From: Symsagittifera roscoffensis
Lineage: Eukaryota > Xenacoelomorpha > Acoela > Convolutidae
Direction of reading: 5' to 3'
NCBI RefSeq assembly: GCF_963678635.1
Contig: NC_087063.1
Location: 6,482,386-6,546,385, forward strand
Length of the DNA: 64,000 nt
The notes below the pieces were generated by a model. That model was not told the DNA's origin. It saw only the letters and a program-made list of their open reading frames with translations, and searched no databases. Shown piece after piece: positions 18,886 through 28,722 of this stretch; position 1 is the stretch's first letter; every line of letters starts with the position of its first letter. The translations under genes and the position numbers were made by a program.

Positions 18886-21115
18886 GTGGCAAGAGCAACA
18901 ATGGATGAGATTAACAGAACCACTGGACGGACACTGGGTAGGGTCGTCCCTTCCCAACGTCGTGATAATTCTTCAAATAGTTCGGAGCGAGCAACCCGCA
19001 CGGTGTCGCTTCCTGGAGCAGGAGTTGAGGGCGACCAGTTCTCTGGCTCGGACCAGTTCGACCGGAGGAGGTAGAATAAGGGGAAGCGTGCCCGAATCCC
19101 TTGCCAACCGCCTAGGGCCCCTGGCAACGGAGACGGCTACAGCTGCACCCGTAGCTCCGAGCTCAAACGTAAGAGAGAGGCTAGGGACTGCCCCTCCTCC
19201 CAGAACACAACCGCTGGAAAGCCGACTTGGGAGATCGGTTGATCAGAGCAGGAATAACTCCCAGACCGTGTCTAGGAGGAGGGACCCGCCCGCTACGGCT
19301 AACCCTGCTTCGACAGCAGGACCATCGACAAGCGCCGTGCCGGCGGAGGTAGTTGAACCGGGCAGCATGCTGCTCTGGAACCGCCCAGACCCTAGTCCTT
19401 GGGGACAATATAAGACGGACATGTCAACGAAGTTGAACATAAATACATTGACGTGTCGGGAGAACGCAATGAGAATGATCGGCGGAGAAGGTCCCACAGT
19501 GTCGCGATTATATCGGATACCGGGCGTGGATTGGCTGTTGGCAGAGCAGGAGCAGTTCAGCTCCACGACTACGCTCCAGCACGCAGACCTGAATGGATTG
19601 CCTCAGGACAATACATTTGGACCTCTGAATACCCGGCTAGGTGAAATGCCCTTGCCGACCCAACCTGCGCAGCCACTCATCGGAGCGAAAAGACTACGTG
19701 ATGGGCCAGGCCCGTCACATTCAGTCGACTCTCCAACAGCTGCTCCTCCTCCCAAGAGAGTGAGGGTCAACGAAATAGAGATACAGACGTCGGAGACTAT
19801 TGAGACGTTGGAGAAGAAAGAGAGAGATCAGAGCGAGTTGTGTGCCAAACTCCAGGAGTATAGGGCGATAGCTCGAGAAAGAGACGAATGGAAAAAGAAG
19901 TACGAGGACCTGCAGGTGGCCTACAAGGAGAATGAGATAAAGCACCTGAAGGAGCTGTATATGACAAAGGTGAGCCAAGTGTCACAGGAGGTTCTGGCGA
20001 CGATGAATTCCTCGTGTGTACACCGAGAGGGCCCGAGGCTCCTCAGCAGACACAACAGTCTGCTCCCAATCAAAAGAACACGATATCAGACCACTCCGAC
20101 ACCTATCTCGCTCCCCAGTTCCAAGAATCATTCAATCAAGTGGCAAGAGCAACAATGGATGAGAGTAACAGAACCACTGGACGGACACTGGGTAGGGTCG
20201 TCCCTTCCCAACGTCGTGATAATTCTTCAAATAGTTCGGAGCGAGCAACCCGCACGGTGTCGCTTCCTGGAGCAGGAGTTGAGGGCGACCAGTTCTCTGA
20301 CTCGGACCAGTTCGACCGGAGGAGGTAGAATAAGGGGAAGCGTGCCCGAATCCCTTGCCAACCGCCTAGGGCCGCTGGCAACGGAGACGGCTACAGCTGC
20401 ACCCGTAGCTCCGAGCTCAAACGTAAGAGAGAGGCTAGGGACTGCCCTTCCTCCCAGAACACAACCGCTGGAAAGCCGACTTGGGAGATCGGTTGATCAG
20501 AGCAGGAATAATTCCCAGACCGTGTCTAGGAGGAGTGACCAGCCCGCTACGGCTAACCCTGCTTCGACAGTAGGACCATCGACAAGCGCCGTGCCGGCGG
20601 AGGTAGTTGAACCGGGCAGCATGCTGCTCTGGAACCGCCCAGACCCTAGTCCTTGGGGACAATACAAGACGGACATGTCAACGAAGTTGAACATGAATAC
20701 ATTGACGTGTCGGGAGAGCGCAATGAGAATGATCGGCGGAGAAGGTCCCACAGTGTCGCGATTATATCGGATACCGGGCGTGGATTGACTGTTGGCAGAG
20801 CAGGAGCAGTTCAGCTCCACGACTACGCTCCAGCACGCAGACCTGAATGGATTGCCTCAGGACAATACAATTGGACCTCTGAATACCCGATCTCTTACGG
20901 ACGTCCGGCGGAGAGCCAGGGAACCGACGCCAACTGCTCGTAAGGGCAAGTTTCTGACAGACAACAAGCCTAACAACAAGCATCACAAGATGTACAGGCA
21001 GTTTCCTAAACCACCTGGTCAGACGCCTGGCGAATATTCAAGAGACTACCACCGAGCGACCACGGTGGATGGGGATGACAAAAGATACGGGGAACTGAAG
21101 GCCCCAAGTCGGTGA
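18886..21115 (+). pseudogene. Pro/Ser/Thr-rich protein with repeated modules, leading to SGNH-like segment 2
   Basis: A long frame runs 18905-20788 (627 codons) across modules A1, X2 and the start of A2. In both A1 and A2 the first about 170-300 bp read more naturally in the neighbouring frame, with the change near a GGAGGAGGTAG at about 19066-19074 and 20320-20328. The rest is Ala/Pro/Ser/Thr-rich, then a WNRPDPSPWGQY segment. TGA at 20786-20788 corresponds to TGG in the A1 copy, a G-to-A nonsense. The frame then continues to 21115, where a one-base change near 21105 leads into the next segment. Its basic, Pro-rich end (KHHKMYRQFPKPPGQTPGEY) is probably a linker. Confidence 0.55.
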
Positions 21116-22307
21116 CGAACTGTTTGTCGCCTATGATCCCTTGGATATCAAAGCTGCCAAGTACCTGATAGTGGCGAGTTCGGATTATCTCTACACGCCC
21201 CGTTCTCTGTTTTGGCTCGACGTAATTTTCTTGACGGCGCCTAAATTGGACTCGGGACAGTCAGTAGGCATGATGATAAGTGTGCGAAGGGTGGTCAGCG
21301 TGGAGCCGCAGGTGATAGTGTTTGCAGGCTCGAATGATCATCTGCAAAGCAGGGCTTTGTTGTCCCGTCTGACGGATGGGTCGATCCCGAGCAATGAGGT
21401 CATAGGAGAGGCGATAATGACATTGCTCACGGTGATGGCTGAGGTAGAAACAGCAGGAAAACAACATTTCACTCAAAATGTAGTGAAGGTGGTCTTTGTG
21501 TTGTCACCGGGGTACGCTGCATTGCCAGAACCCCTTCAGTTTGTGTACACGATGGTCACATTGATAGCAGAGGGACGGTTCAACGTAATAATTCCTGCCC
21601 CGAACAGAATGGTGGACCCCAACAACTATTACCCATCCCGATCTGAGCTTCCTGTCGTTTGTGCTGACATTTCCAATGCCATACAGGGACTCAAAGGTTG
21701 TAGCACAACTCGGTTGGAGTTAGATGAGGTTCTGGGGTTGGAGCTGTCCAACTTCGCGAGGTTGCTAAAGCTAAGACCAGGGGTATATGACGATCATCTG
21801 TTAGTACAACAGGTGGCTAATGATCTCTGATTCAGACAGATGGATCATGCAGAGAATGAGCAGGGAAGGACAGTCAGGAAAAACATGACGTCAGCAGAAG
21901 AGGATTTCATGGCAATGGCTTTGCACACGAAGCCGCACATCAACTCATGGTTGTACTTGTCACCGAGACTGTGTACCTTGGGAGAGGATGCGTTCGAACA
22001 TGCACCGGCAGTGATCAAAGAGATACACGCGTATCTGAAGAACTTGTTGGATGATCGGGAGTTAGCCGGGGGCATGATGTTGCAATTGATGCAGGATGTG
22101 AACACGATGTCGTTGGACAAGCTCCAAGCTGACGTACTGGCCACGAGGGCACAATATGAACGATCAGATGCTATCTTGGGTGGAATGGGAGTGGGATTGA
22201 CGCCATCCTTCCTGTCGACGTGCTATCCGAGGGCCTCTCGGAACCTGATCGCGCTTTTTGTCAAGGATATCAGGAAGCTGTCGATTGGCCTGATATTAGC
22301 ATTGTAG
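21108..22307 (+). pseudogene. SGNH-hydrolase-like segment 2 and following helical region
   Basis: Reads in one frame from about 21108 with one in-frame TGA at 21828-21830. It shows LIVASSDYLY as a possible block I, VEPQVIVFAGSNDHLQSR as block III with G-S-N-D, and a VVFVLSPGYAALP strand, again the SGNH layout. The pair with 18418-18750 suggests two SGNH-like domains in one protein. After the TGA the 21840-22307 part is helical with no domain recognised. It ends TAG at 22305, and frames near 22215-22345 are ambiguous because an alternative frame is also open there. Confidence 0.5.
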
Positions 22308-22343
22308 GTGACGTTTGGTCATTAGAATTTACTGAAGGGGCCT

Positions 22344-23297
22344 GTGAATCTTTTCACCCAAGCGTTGGCAGATTTGTGGTTGGATGGACTCCTGACTCTG
22401 ATTGCCACGACCTATGGTCGGCTGGGTGACTTGCTTGTGCTATTGCGTTACCCCGAACAGCTCCAGGGAACAAGTCGTGAGTTCAACGCGCAGTTGGAAA
22501 CCGCCTCGTTCAGGAAAATGAAAGACTGGAGGACTCTCCTGCTCCAATATCTCTTGCAACAGAACAGAAGTGTCACGGGAGAAGATAAGGTGGCGACAGA
22601 TGCGGGTGAGTGTAGACAGTATTGTGGCATGCCCTTGCTGACAGATTTGGCTGTCATGATGCGGATCGATCCGTTGGCTCTGATTCACGGACTGCGGGAG
22701 TTCGTCACGGTGGTGTATGGACCTGTGATGTCTTTCGTATTCCCTGACGTGCAAGTCAAGGCATACAGGAACTCTGTGTTGCATGTCAACCTGGTCTCAT
22801 TTGTAGATTGTTCTGTGCTGAATTGGGTAGAGCAGAAGGAGCTGAGAGGACTGGCCAGCGAAGATAGGCTGTTCGGGAGAATAGCGGAGCCGGGTTGGGT
22901 GTTGATGGATTTCAACAACAACTTCAAGTGCCGAATGGGCCGCGAAGACCTCTCCCATATCCAGTTCAACCCGAAGCTTTGGAATCTGAGACCTGTAGTG
23001 AAGGATTCAGGGGCGGCAATGAGAGTCCCACTTCTGCCAGAGGCCTACGCAGACGTGAAAAAGAACCAGCAAGCGTTGCTTTCTGGATCCAGGCCGCTGC
23101 CGGACCAATGCCCTCGATACCCACCGATAAGGAGGATGTTGTTGGGAGTCACATCTCCCGTCATTGCCCCTCGCATCGGAGCAGCTCGTGATGCAGAAAG
23201 GGGAATGCTGAAGTGGAGTGAAAGGGTGGAGACGCGCTTCATCAGTTGGAACGTTGCAGCCGCACACACATTTGACTTCACCTTTCCTGATGCTTGA
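22344..23297 (+). pseudogene. Unknown segment of the giant 3' frame, 317 codons
   Basis: Open in the same frame as 21141-22307. Mixed composition with Leu-rich helices at the start (about residues 5-35), then alternating strands and a VLMDFNNNFKCRM phrase. I recognise no family. It ends TGA at 23295-23297 directly followed by more coding-like sequence in the same frame. No signal peptide or convincing membrane segment is visible, arguing against an env glycoprotein. Confidence 0.45.
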
Positions 23298-24140
23298 AGC
23301 AGGAAGAAGATCAAGGCACCACCTTCCAGGAGACCGGATGTCTCGGCTGAGGAGTGGAAAGATGTGTATGCCCCCACATATGATTTATCAAGACTGAGGT
23401 GGTCAGGGGAGGTGAAAGTAGTGATGGTGAAAGTGGCAAAAGAGTGCAGAGGAGGCTCATACATAACGATAGAGGACCTGGCACCACATGGCGAGGAGTT
23501 TGTAGAATTCCTGGTGAATGATTGCCGAAATAGGGATCCACAAAGATTGCTCCATGAGTCACCAAGGAGGAGAAAGATTGAAGAGTCAATGAGCGTATCC
23601 TTCCTGAGTACGCTACCGGAAGAGGAATGGGAGAGATACCAAAGCGAACTAGAAAGCAAGACAGGGGCAACCTGGAACCGAGTGAACTTCATGGAAAGGT
23701 CATGGGACGTGATACGAAGATACGGGACGCAGTCCAAAATGAAGGTGGGATTGAACCAACCCATTATGCGTGAGGTCCTGGAGAAAAAATTGAACTCCAT
23801 AGAGTCTGATGTTCTGACCGAGTCACTTACAGAGGACAGTGCCGATGATTAGCAGGTCACGAAGAAATTACCCGTCAGACGAGCCAAAAAGGGGCTGAAG
23901 AGGCTGAAAGGAAAAACAGGAAGTCCAGCCGTGAACCAGAAAGTGGTGAAGTCAAAAGCCAGCACAGTGGTGGCCTCTTTGGCTAGCGCAGGTCGTTCAG
24001 GCGAGAGCGGGCAAGGAGATGGTGCGACACTGGTCGGGGGAGAGAGAAAAAGAGAACCTGATACCCCCTATGCTCTTGGCAGGTCTGACCATAACAGCCA
24101 CGAAGTCAAAGAAGACTGCGCGAACCCTGGAAGACACTAA
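23298..24140 (+). pseudogene. Unknown segment of the giant 3' frame, basic tail
   Basis: Continues in frame after the TGA at 23295, is open to TAG at 23850-23852, and after that stop in the same frame to TAA at 24138-24140. The first part (about 23364-23852) is charged and helical. The second is Lys/Arg- and Ser-rich, like a linker. Near 24050 the plausible reading moves to another frame, which runs to 24843. No domain is recognised. Confidence 0.4.
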
Positions 24141-24843
24141 GCTAGAGATGGAAATCATCAGTCAGTGTGGATCTGGAGGACTTGATGATTACAGGTCCTC
24201 GAGAACCAACATGGCCCGAATGAAACTGGAGGGACAACTCGACGTGGTCGAGTACAGTCGGATCACTGTGCCGGAATCAGTCAACATGGGAGATCCAGCA
24301 GGGGGTTATGTGGAGATGTTGAAGGCGAGGAACTCCTCGAGGGGGCACCTGATGGCTTGGAGCGAGAAGCGAGCCATGCAGGAACATCTAAAAGGGCTTG
24401 CGGAGAATTCTAACCTGAATCGGAAAGAATATGGCACGGTAATGTCCTCGGAGGCAAATGAAATCGGGCTGGAAAAGCTACTGGAAATCTCTTGGAGGGC
24501 GGCCCTCCAAAGATACTTCGACAAGACGATGCATGCGCCTGCGACGGTGGCAGCATACTTGGCTCATCCGTGCACGAGAACTGACCTGCAAGTACGGTTG
24601 TCTTGGTGCTCGATGGGCATCAAGAAGGCGGAATATGAAGCCAGTAATGATTTGAAATCAAAGGAACAGGAGCTGGAGTTGATGGAAGCCGTGCGAGCGT
24701 TGATTTCAAAAGACGACTCTGCGATAGCCTGGGCTAAGCGTAAGGATGCCCTTTGCTTTGTAAAGTTCGTGGTGGGTCGTATCCCCACTCCTGTTTTGGG
24801 AGAATGCATAAAGATCATTCGGCAAAAGGGAGTTGATTGCTAA
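24019..24843 (+). pseudogene. Unknown segment of the giant 3' frame, 274 codons
   Basis: A charged, mostly helical frame with a Glu/Lys/Leu pattern and no known motif. It ends TAA at 24841-24843 and the same frame reads on. Together with the following three segments it forms about 3 kb in a single frame interrupted by a few single stops. Confidence 0.45.
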
Positions 24844-25752
24844 AGAAACTTCCTTAGGGCACTCCTGGAACAATATCAAGATATACCATTGGTTGTAGCA
24901 AATAGGGAGTCGAACGACATGGAGAGCTATCGCAAGTTGGAAGAAGTGAGAAGGTATTCCAACAAAGGATTGAAAGTGAGCCGGGAGTTGATTGAAACAG
25001 TCAGGGGACAGAAAGACTTTGCAACACTAGGGAAATTGAAGTCGTTCCAATATGTGTCTGGCATACCGGGGATGGCGTATAATCCCTTCGTGAGTGAAGA
25101 AGCCAGGGAAGCGTACATCGACTATGAGCAAGTCATAGTGCTCAATTTCTGGGTCGAACGAATCAAGGCGACTGGAATGCTGATGGTGGATCAACCCAAG
25201 CTGGGAATCATTTTAGAAGAATGAGTGGTCGAAGCCTCGGTTCCCGAGCTGAAGGGGCAAGTGAGTTTTGATTGTGATTCTTGGGACGGTCCCTTGAAAA
25301 CCAGCCTAGTAACCATGTGGGAACTCATGAAGCCTTCTTGGTGTCCCCATCCTAACGCCGGTCTACTCTGGGACATGACGGCGGATATCACGTTAGACCT
25401 TGATGATGACGCAAGTCTACATGATCTGGCCATGATACACCATCTGCTGGCCATGAGGATGACGAAGCGGAAGAGCAACCCATCCACGGAGCCATCCGAG
25501 GAAAGTCCATCGAGCAACTGGTTGAGGCAAGGCACCTGTTTAGCTCAACATAGTGGGATGGAAGGACATGTTTGCAACTTGGGACACTGCCTGATTACGC
25601 TGAGTGAGCAGCATCGACAACTGGCACAATTGTATAAAAGATTGAGCATGTCGGAAAAGAGTGGCATGGAGTTGGTCGCGGACTGTCATGGGGTGACGGA
25701 GGTAAATTTGACCACGGCCTTGGGATTTTGTAGCATGACGAGCTCGATATAA
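24844..25752 (+). pseudogene. Unknown segments of the giant 3' frame around TGA 25222
   Basis: Same frame as the preceding segment. It is open from 24844 to TGA 25222-25224 and again to TAA 25750-25752. The composition is amphipathic and helical. The second part contains several Cys and His (QHSGMEGHVCNLGHC) that could bind metal, but no established zinc motif is matched. Confidence 0.4.
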
Positions 25753-26634
25753 TCGCTTGAGCGCCTGGAGCGTGCCCATGAGCTAGTGACGTCCCTCAGC
25801 GTGGAAGTATTCCCTGGAGCATTGCAGACAGAGCAGAAGATTGGAGGCTAGCGAGAAACTCTGGAAAATGAAATGAATCTGAAGGATAGTGAGGCCTATC
25901 ATAGACCTACTGGTTCAAAATATCTGGTGGGTTCAAGTTCCGCACCATATTGCAATAGTAGGTATCCTACGCACATGGTGGTGATGGATGCGAGGACGCA
26001 TCAGGTGTTGATTGATCGACTTTTCTCTGTGCCAAAGTGCGTGAGGTTGGCCAGAATGTCGGAAAGGTCATATGATTTGTTAGCGAAGATATTTCGGTTA
26101 GTCCCGAAAAGATCTGAAGGCGAGTTGCAAGACGTAGTGGGTGAAGAGTTCATGAGGTTGAACGAAGGTAATGTGAGCAAGTTCCTGAAGCAGAAAGCGA
26201 GTGGAGCGTTACCCACTGAATTCCCCATCATAGAAGAGAAAGACGATTTGCACAGAATTATGATGGAAGTGGATCCGTTGCTGGGAGCCTCAGGGTATCG
26301 GACCCGAAGGAACATATTGAGGACCCATGGGGAGTATCCTTGTCACTGCTTGGCGCAGACGTTATGGTACCCCAAACGCGGGAACCTGATGCTAGTATGG
26401 GACGTGGAGGAGTTGCACTCTACGGGGTTACCCGATCAGAATCAACAGGTGTCAATCGTGGTGGCTAGTGCCATACTTGCAGTGAGGTGGTTGGAGGCTA
26501 ACGCGGACACAAGTGAACAGGAGACGGCCGTGCCGACTCCTGAGCAGCTGAGTAACGTAAAGATGAGCCGCAAGTTGGATCTTTTCAGAACAACCTTCAA
26601 GGTTCTGAGAATACCCAAAGCCATTAAAAGATAA
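25753..26634 (+). pseudogene. Unknown segment of the giant 3' frame, 253 codons after TAG
   Basis: Same frame. A short stretch after TAA 25750 reaches a TAG at 25849-25851, then 25873-26634 is open (ATG 25873). Mixed alpha/beta composition. Phrases such as MVVMDARTHQVLIDRLF suggest a folded domain, but I cannot name it. It ends TAA at 26632-26634. Confidence 0.45.
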
Positions 26635-27021
26635 TGGTCAAGGCAAAGATTGATGCCCTGGTTCCGTGTCGAGTGTCACATGTCGAGGAACACGGAAGCC
26701 TATCAATCTTTCCAGCTAGATATAGGACCGGGAGCCTATAAGAGAGCATTCCTGACGCACAGAAACGCGGTCACCACGGCGGTGAAGCGAGTAGCTGGAG
26801 CGCCTTGTGTGACGGAAGATGAGAAGAAAGAGGTCTTAAGAGCTGACCTAGAACGGAATGTGAGCCTGTGTCACCACAACAGCTTTTGCAGGAACCGGGA
26901 GCAAAAGGTGAATGTGGACTTGCTACCTTGTTGCAAACCGAGGCTGTTGGAACAGGAGAGTTGGGGCACGGCCCGCAACTCTATGGACATGTTAGAAAAA
27001 GTTCTGACTGGAAGACAGTGA
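26635..27021 (+). pseudogene. C-terminal segment of the giant 3' frame
   Basis: Continues in the same frame from the TAA at 26632 and is open to TGA 27019-27021. A Cys/His cluster (SLCHHNSFC then LLPCC) lies near the end. This is the last credible coding sequence before the non-coding run to the 3' LTR, so it marks the end of the ancestral protein. Confidence 0.4.
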
Positions 27022-27792
27022 CGCTCAAGATCAGGATGGAGAAGCAATGGAATGAAGATGATTGAACGAAGAGAATAAGTGAAGACGTGAACAAGAAAGG
27101 AAGAGAAGGAGAAAAAACTTGATTGTCTTTGTGTGTTAAAACTTGAACTAATCAACCAAGTTTGATTATTGAACTTGTTAAACTTTTTGTTTTGATCTAG
27201 TTTGGTCAGACCAAACTTCGAAAATTGTTGCAATTGTTAAAATTGTTGAAATTGTTGATTTTAGTTATGACTATTTATATATATATATATGAGGGATATA
27301 GGTGAGTATATTTACCTATTTAATCACGACTGAAGTTTTTAACCTGTGTAAGACACATATTCACTGTGTGGCGACATGGTAAGTTTGGGTAAGCTCGCTC
27401 GGAAAGGGTGAGTAACTCAATAACTTTCCTAGCCACAGAGTTTCTTAGTTTTAATATTGAAAGGACCGCATAAATAACTGATTATACTTGGTGAGGGACG
27501 TTAAGTCAATTTTAACGGGTGCGTGGCCGTGCCACGTCCCAACTTTTTAATCACAAAGAGCGAAAAGAAGTTTTATGGCAAGATGACGTAAGTAGTCAGA
27601 AAAGAAATTTTATCTAGGACAATCATCACGGTGCAAATTTTGTGAAAATGTTACAAGGCAGTGAGATGTAGTACGATGTCATTTGTGACACGTAGTGAGT
27701 TGAGGTGGAGTAGATAAATTTCATTTCCTAATGCGATTTGTAAGATTAGTTATAGAGAACTGGAGTACTACTTGACGATAACCCGGTGTTAT
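27022..27792 (+). other. 3' untranslated region of the retrotransposon
   Basis: No open frame of note. Contains a TA dinucleotide run near 27277-27290 and TTGTTGAAATTGTTG-like short repeats at 27225-27255. Base composition falls back towards the AT-rich level. It ends at the polypurine-tract region. Confidence 0.6.
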
Positions 27793-27833
27793 GCGATCAA
27801 TAGGGACGTTGATGGGGACTTGTCCGGGGAGTA
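27793..27833 (+). promoter_or_regulatory. Candidate polypurine tract region before the 3' LTR
   Basis: GGGGAGTA immediately precedes the TG of the 3' LTR, the place where plus-strand DNA synthesis is primed. The purine run is short. The whole 40 bp has a second copy at 16185-16226. Confidence 0.55.
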
Positions 27834-28722
27834 TGTGCCATTCTGCCAGATTGGCACAGCGCAACCTTCCGACGGGACAGAAAAAGACGACTAAAGGACT
27901 TAGTAACGAAAAAGTGCTGGAAGGAGGTTCGAAATATTCCGGAAGTTTAAATTTTTAAAATTTCGATTGACGGGTAAGTATTCCTGAGAAATACAAAAAG
28001 ACGGACAATTTTTTCTACGAGAAAGAACGAAAAAACAGAACAACGACAGATATAGTAGAAAACAGTCGCACGAAAAAACGAGAAAACCCAAGCCTCTTAT
28101 CGTGGCAATAACACGCGATAAGATCCTTAGCAGTGGAAATTAGTGGGAAAGGAAGCTTCAGTGGGGAAGGAATACTCCGCGGAACCCTCCCGTGCCACAA
28201 ATTGGGAGAGGTAACAACGTTATCTCGAGAAGAACACGGGAGCGGAGGCTTGGCCCCCCAGAGACTGTTATATGTTGAAAGACTGCATAAAACTAACTTT
28301 ATAGCTACTCGGATGCCATAGAACTTTGAATTAACACCGGTATAATTTGATATTTTAGAGTATGAGTAGCTAGAAAGAGGAAAGGGTCAATCCATCTCCA
28401 ATGGAATTAATATAGAACTGTCACACAAAAACATAATAAAATAGGATGTTCGAGCCGTGTTTTTAATAGCAATCACGTAGTCTGAGGATCCGAGACTCAG
28501 CTATGTGGTTGTGTTCGCATGTAAACGAAAGCTGATCAAAAGTCGTTTGACTGATGGCCTAAAAATAGTAACTTTTTACTTAGCCCTAAACAGACCAGAA
28601 AATCATCTGGCAAGGTCGAGACTGTAAAAAACGAGTAGGATTAAGGTAACTGACGCCTGCCAGTCGTTAATAGGTACTTTTTCTACGCTCCGTTGCTGTG
28701 TAGTATTTGGGCGATTGTTACA
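27834..28722 (+). repeat. 3' LTR of the giant retrotransposon
   Basis: Direct repeat of 3260-4148, the same length (889 bp), starting TG and ending CA. About 40 differences by eye, clustered towards the two ends. AATAAA at 28435-28440. The same 62-codon frame occurs at 28133-28321. Confidence 0.95.
28435..28440 (+). terminator. Candidate polyadenylation signal in the 3' LTR
   Basis: AATAAA at the position equivalent to 3861-3866. It would direct 3'-end formation of the element RNA. The cleavage site cannot be fixed by reading. Confidence 0.5.

Larger units (their letters stand above)
17567..20885 (+). repeat. Modular tandem duplication inside the 3' block (X-A0-A1-X-A2)
   Basis: Module X (coiled-coil segment) occurs at about 17567-17990 and 19634-20010. 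Module A begins with CACCGAGAGGGCCCGAGGC at 17997, 18767 and 20021. A1 and A2 are full copies 1254 bp apart (a multiple of three) and nearly identical. A0 shares only about the first 235 bp, then runs into the first SGNH-like segment. X2 to A2 lacks about 43 bp relative to X1 to A0, which changes the frame. The near identity indicates duplication more recent than most of the other decay. Confidence 0.9.
3260..28722 (+). mobile_element. Giant Ty3/gypsy-type LTR retrotransposon, about 25.5 kb, decayed
   Basis: The element is defined by two 889-bp direct repeats starting TGTGCC and ending TTACA (TG..CA), with gag, protease, reverse transcriptase, RNase H and integrase between them in the order RT-RNaseH-IN, which is Ty3/gypsy order. 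It is about four to five times the usual gypsy length because about 11.7 kb of further coding-like DNA (macrodomain, SGNH-like segments, unrecognised protein) lies between integrase and the 3' LTR. Internal DNA is visibly richer in G+C than the flanks. LTR divergence of about 40 differences in 889 positions, and many stops and indels in pol and the 3' block, show an old, inactive copy. No clear target-site duplication is visible: only GCA is shared at 3257-3259 and 28723-28725. Confidence 0.95.

Noticed and set aside
22344-22460. Possible membrane segment at the start of the 22344 frame
   Set aside because: Leu-rich but interrupted by D, R and T; more like an amphipathic helix than a membrane span.
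3260-28722. A DNA virus-like or Maverick-type element
   Set aside because: No protein-primed polymerase, packaging ATPase or capsid genes; the ends are LTRs and the enzymes are reverse transcriptase, RNase H and DDE integrase in gypsy order.
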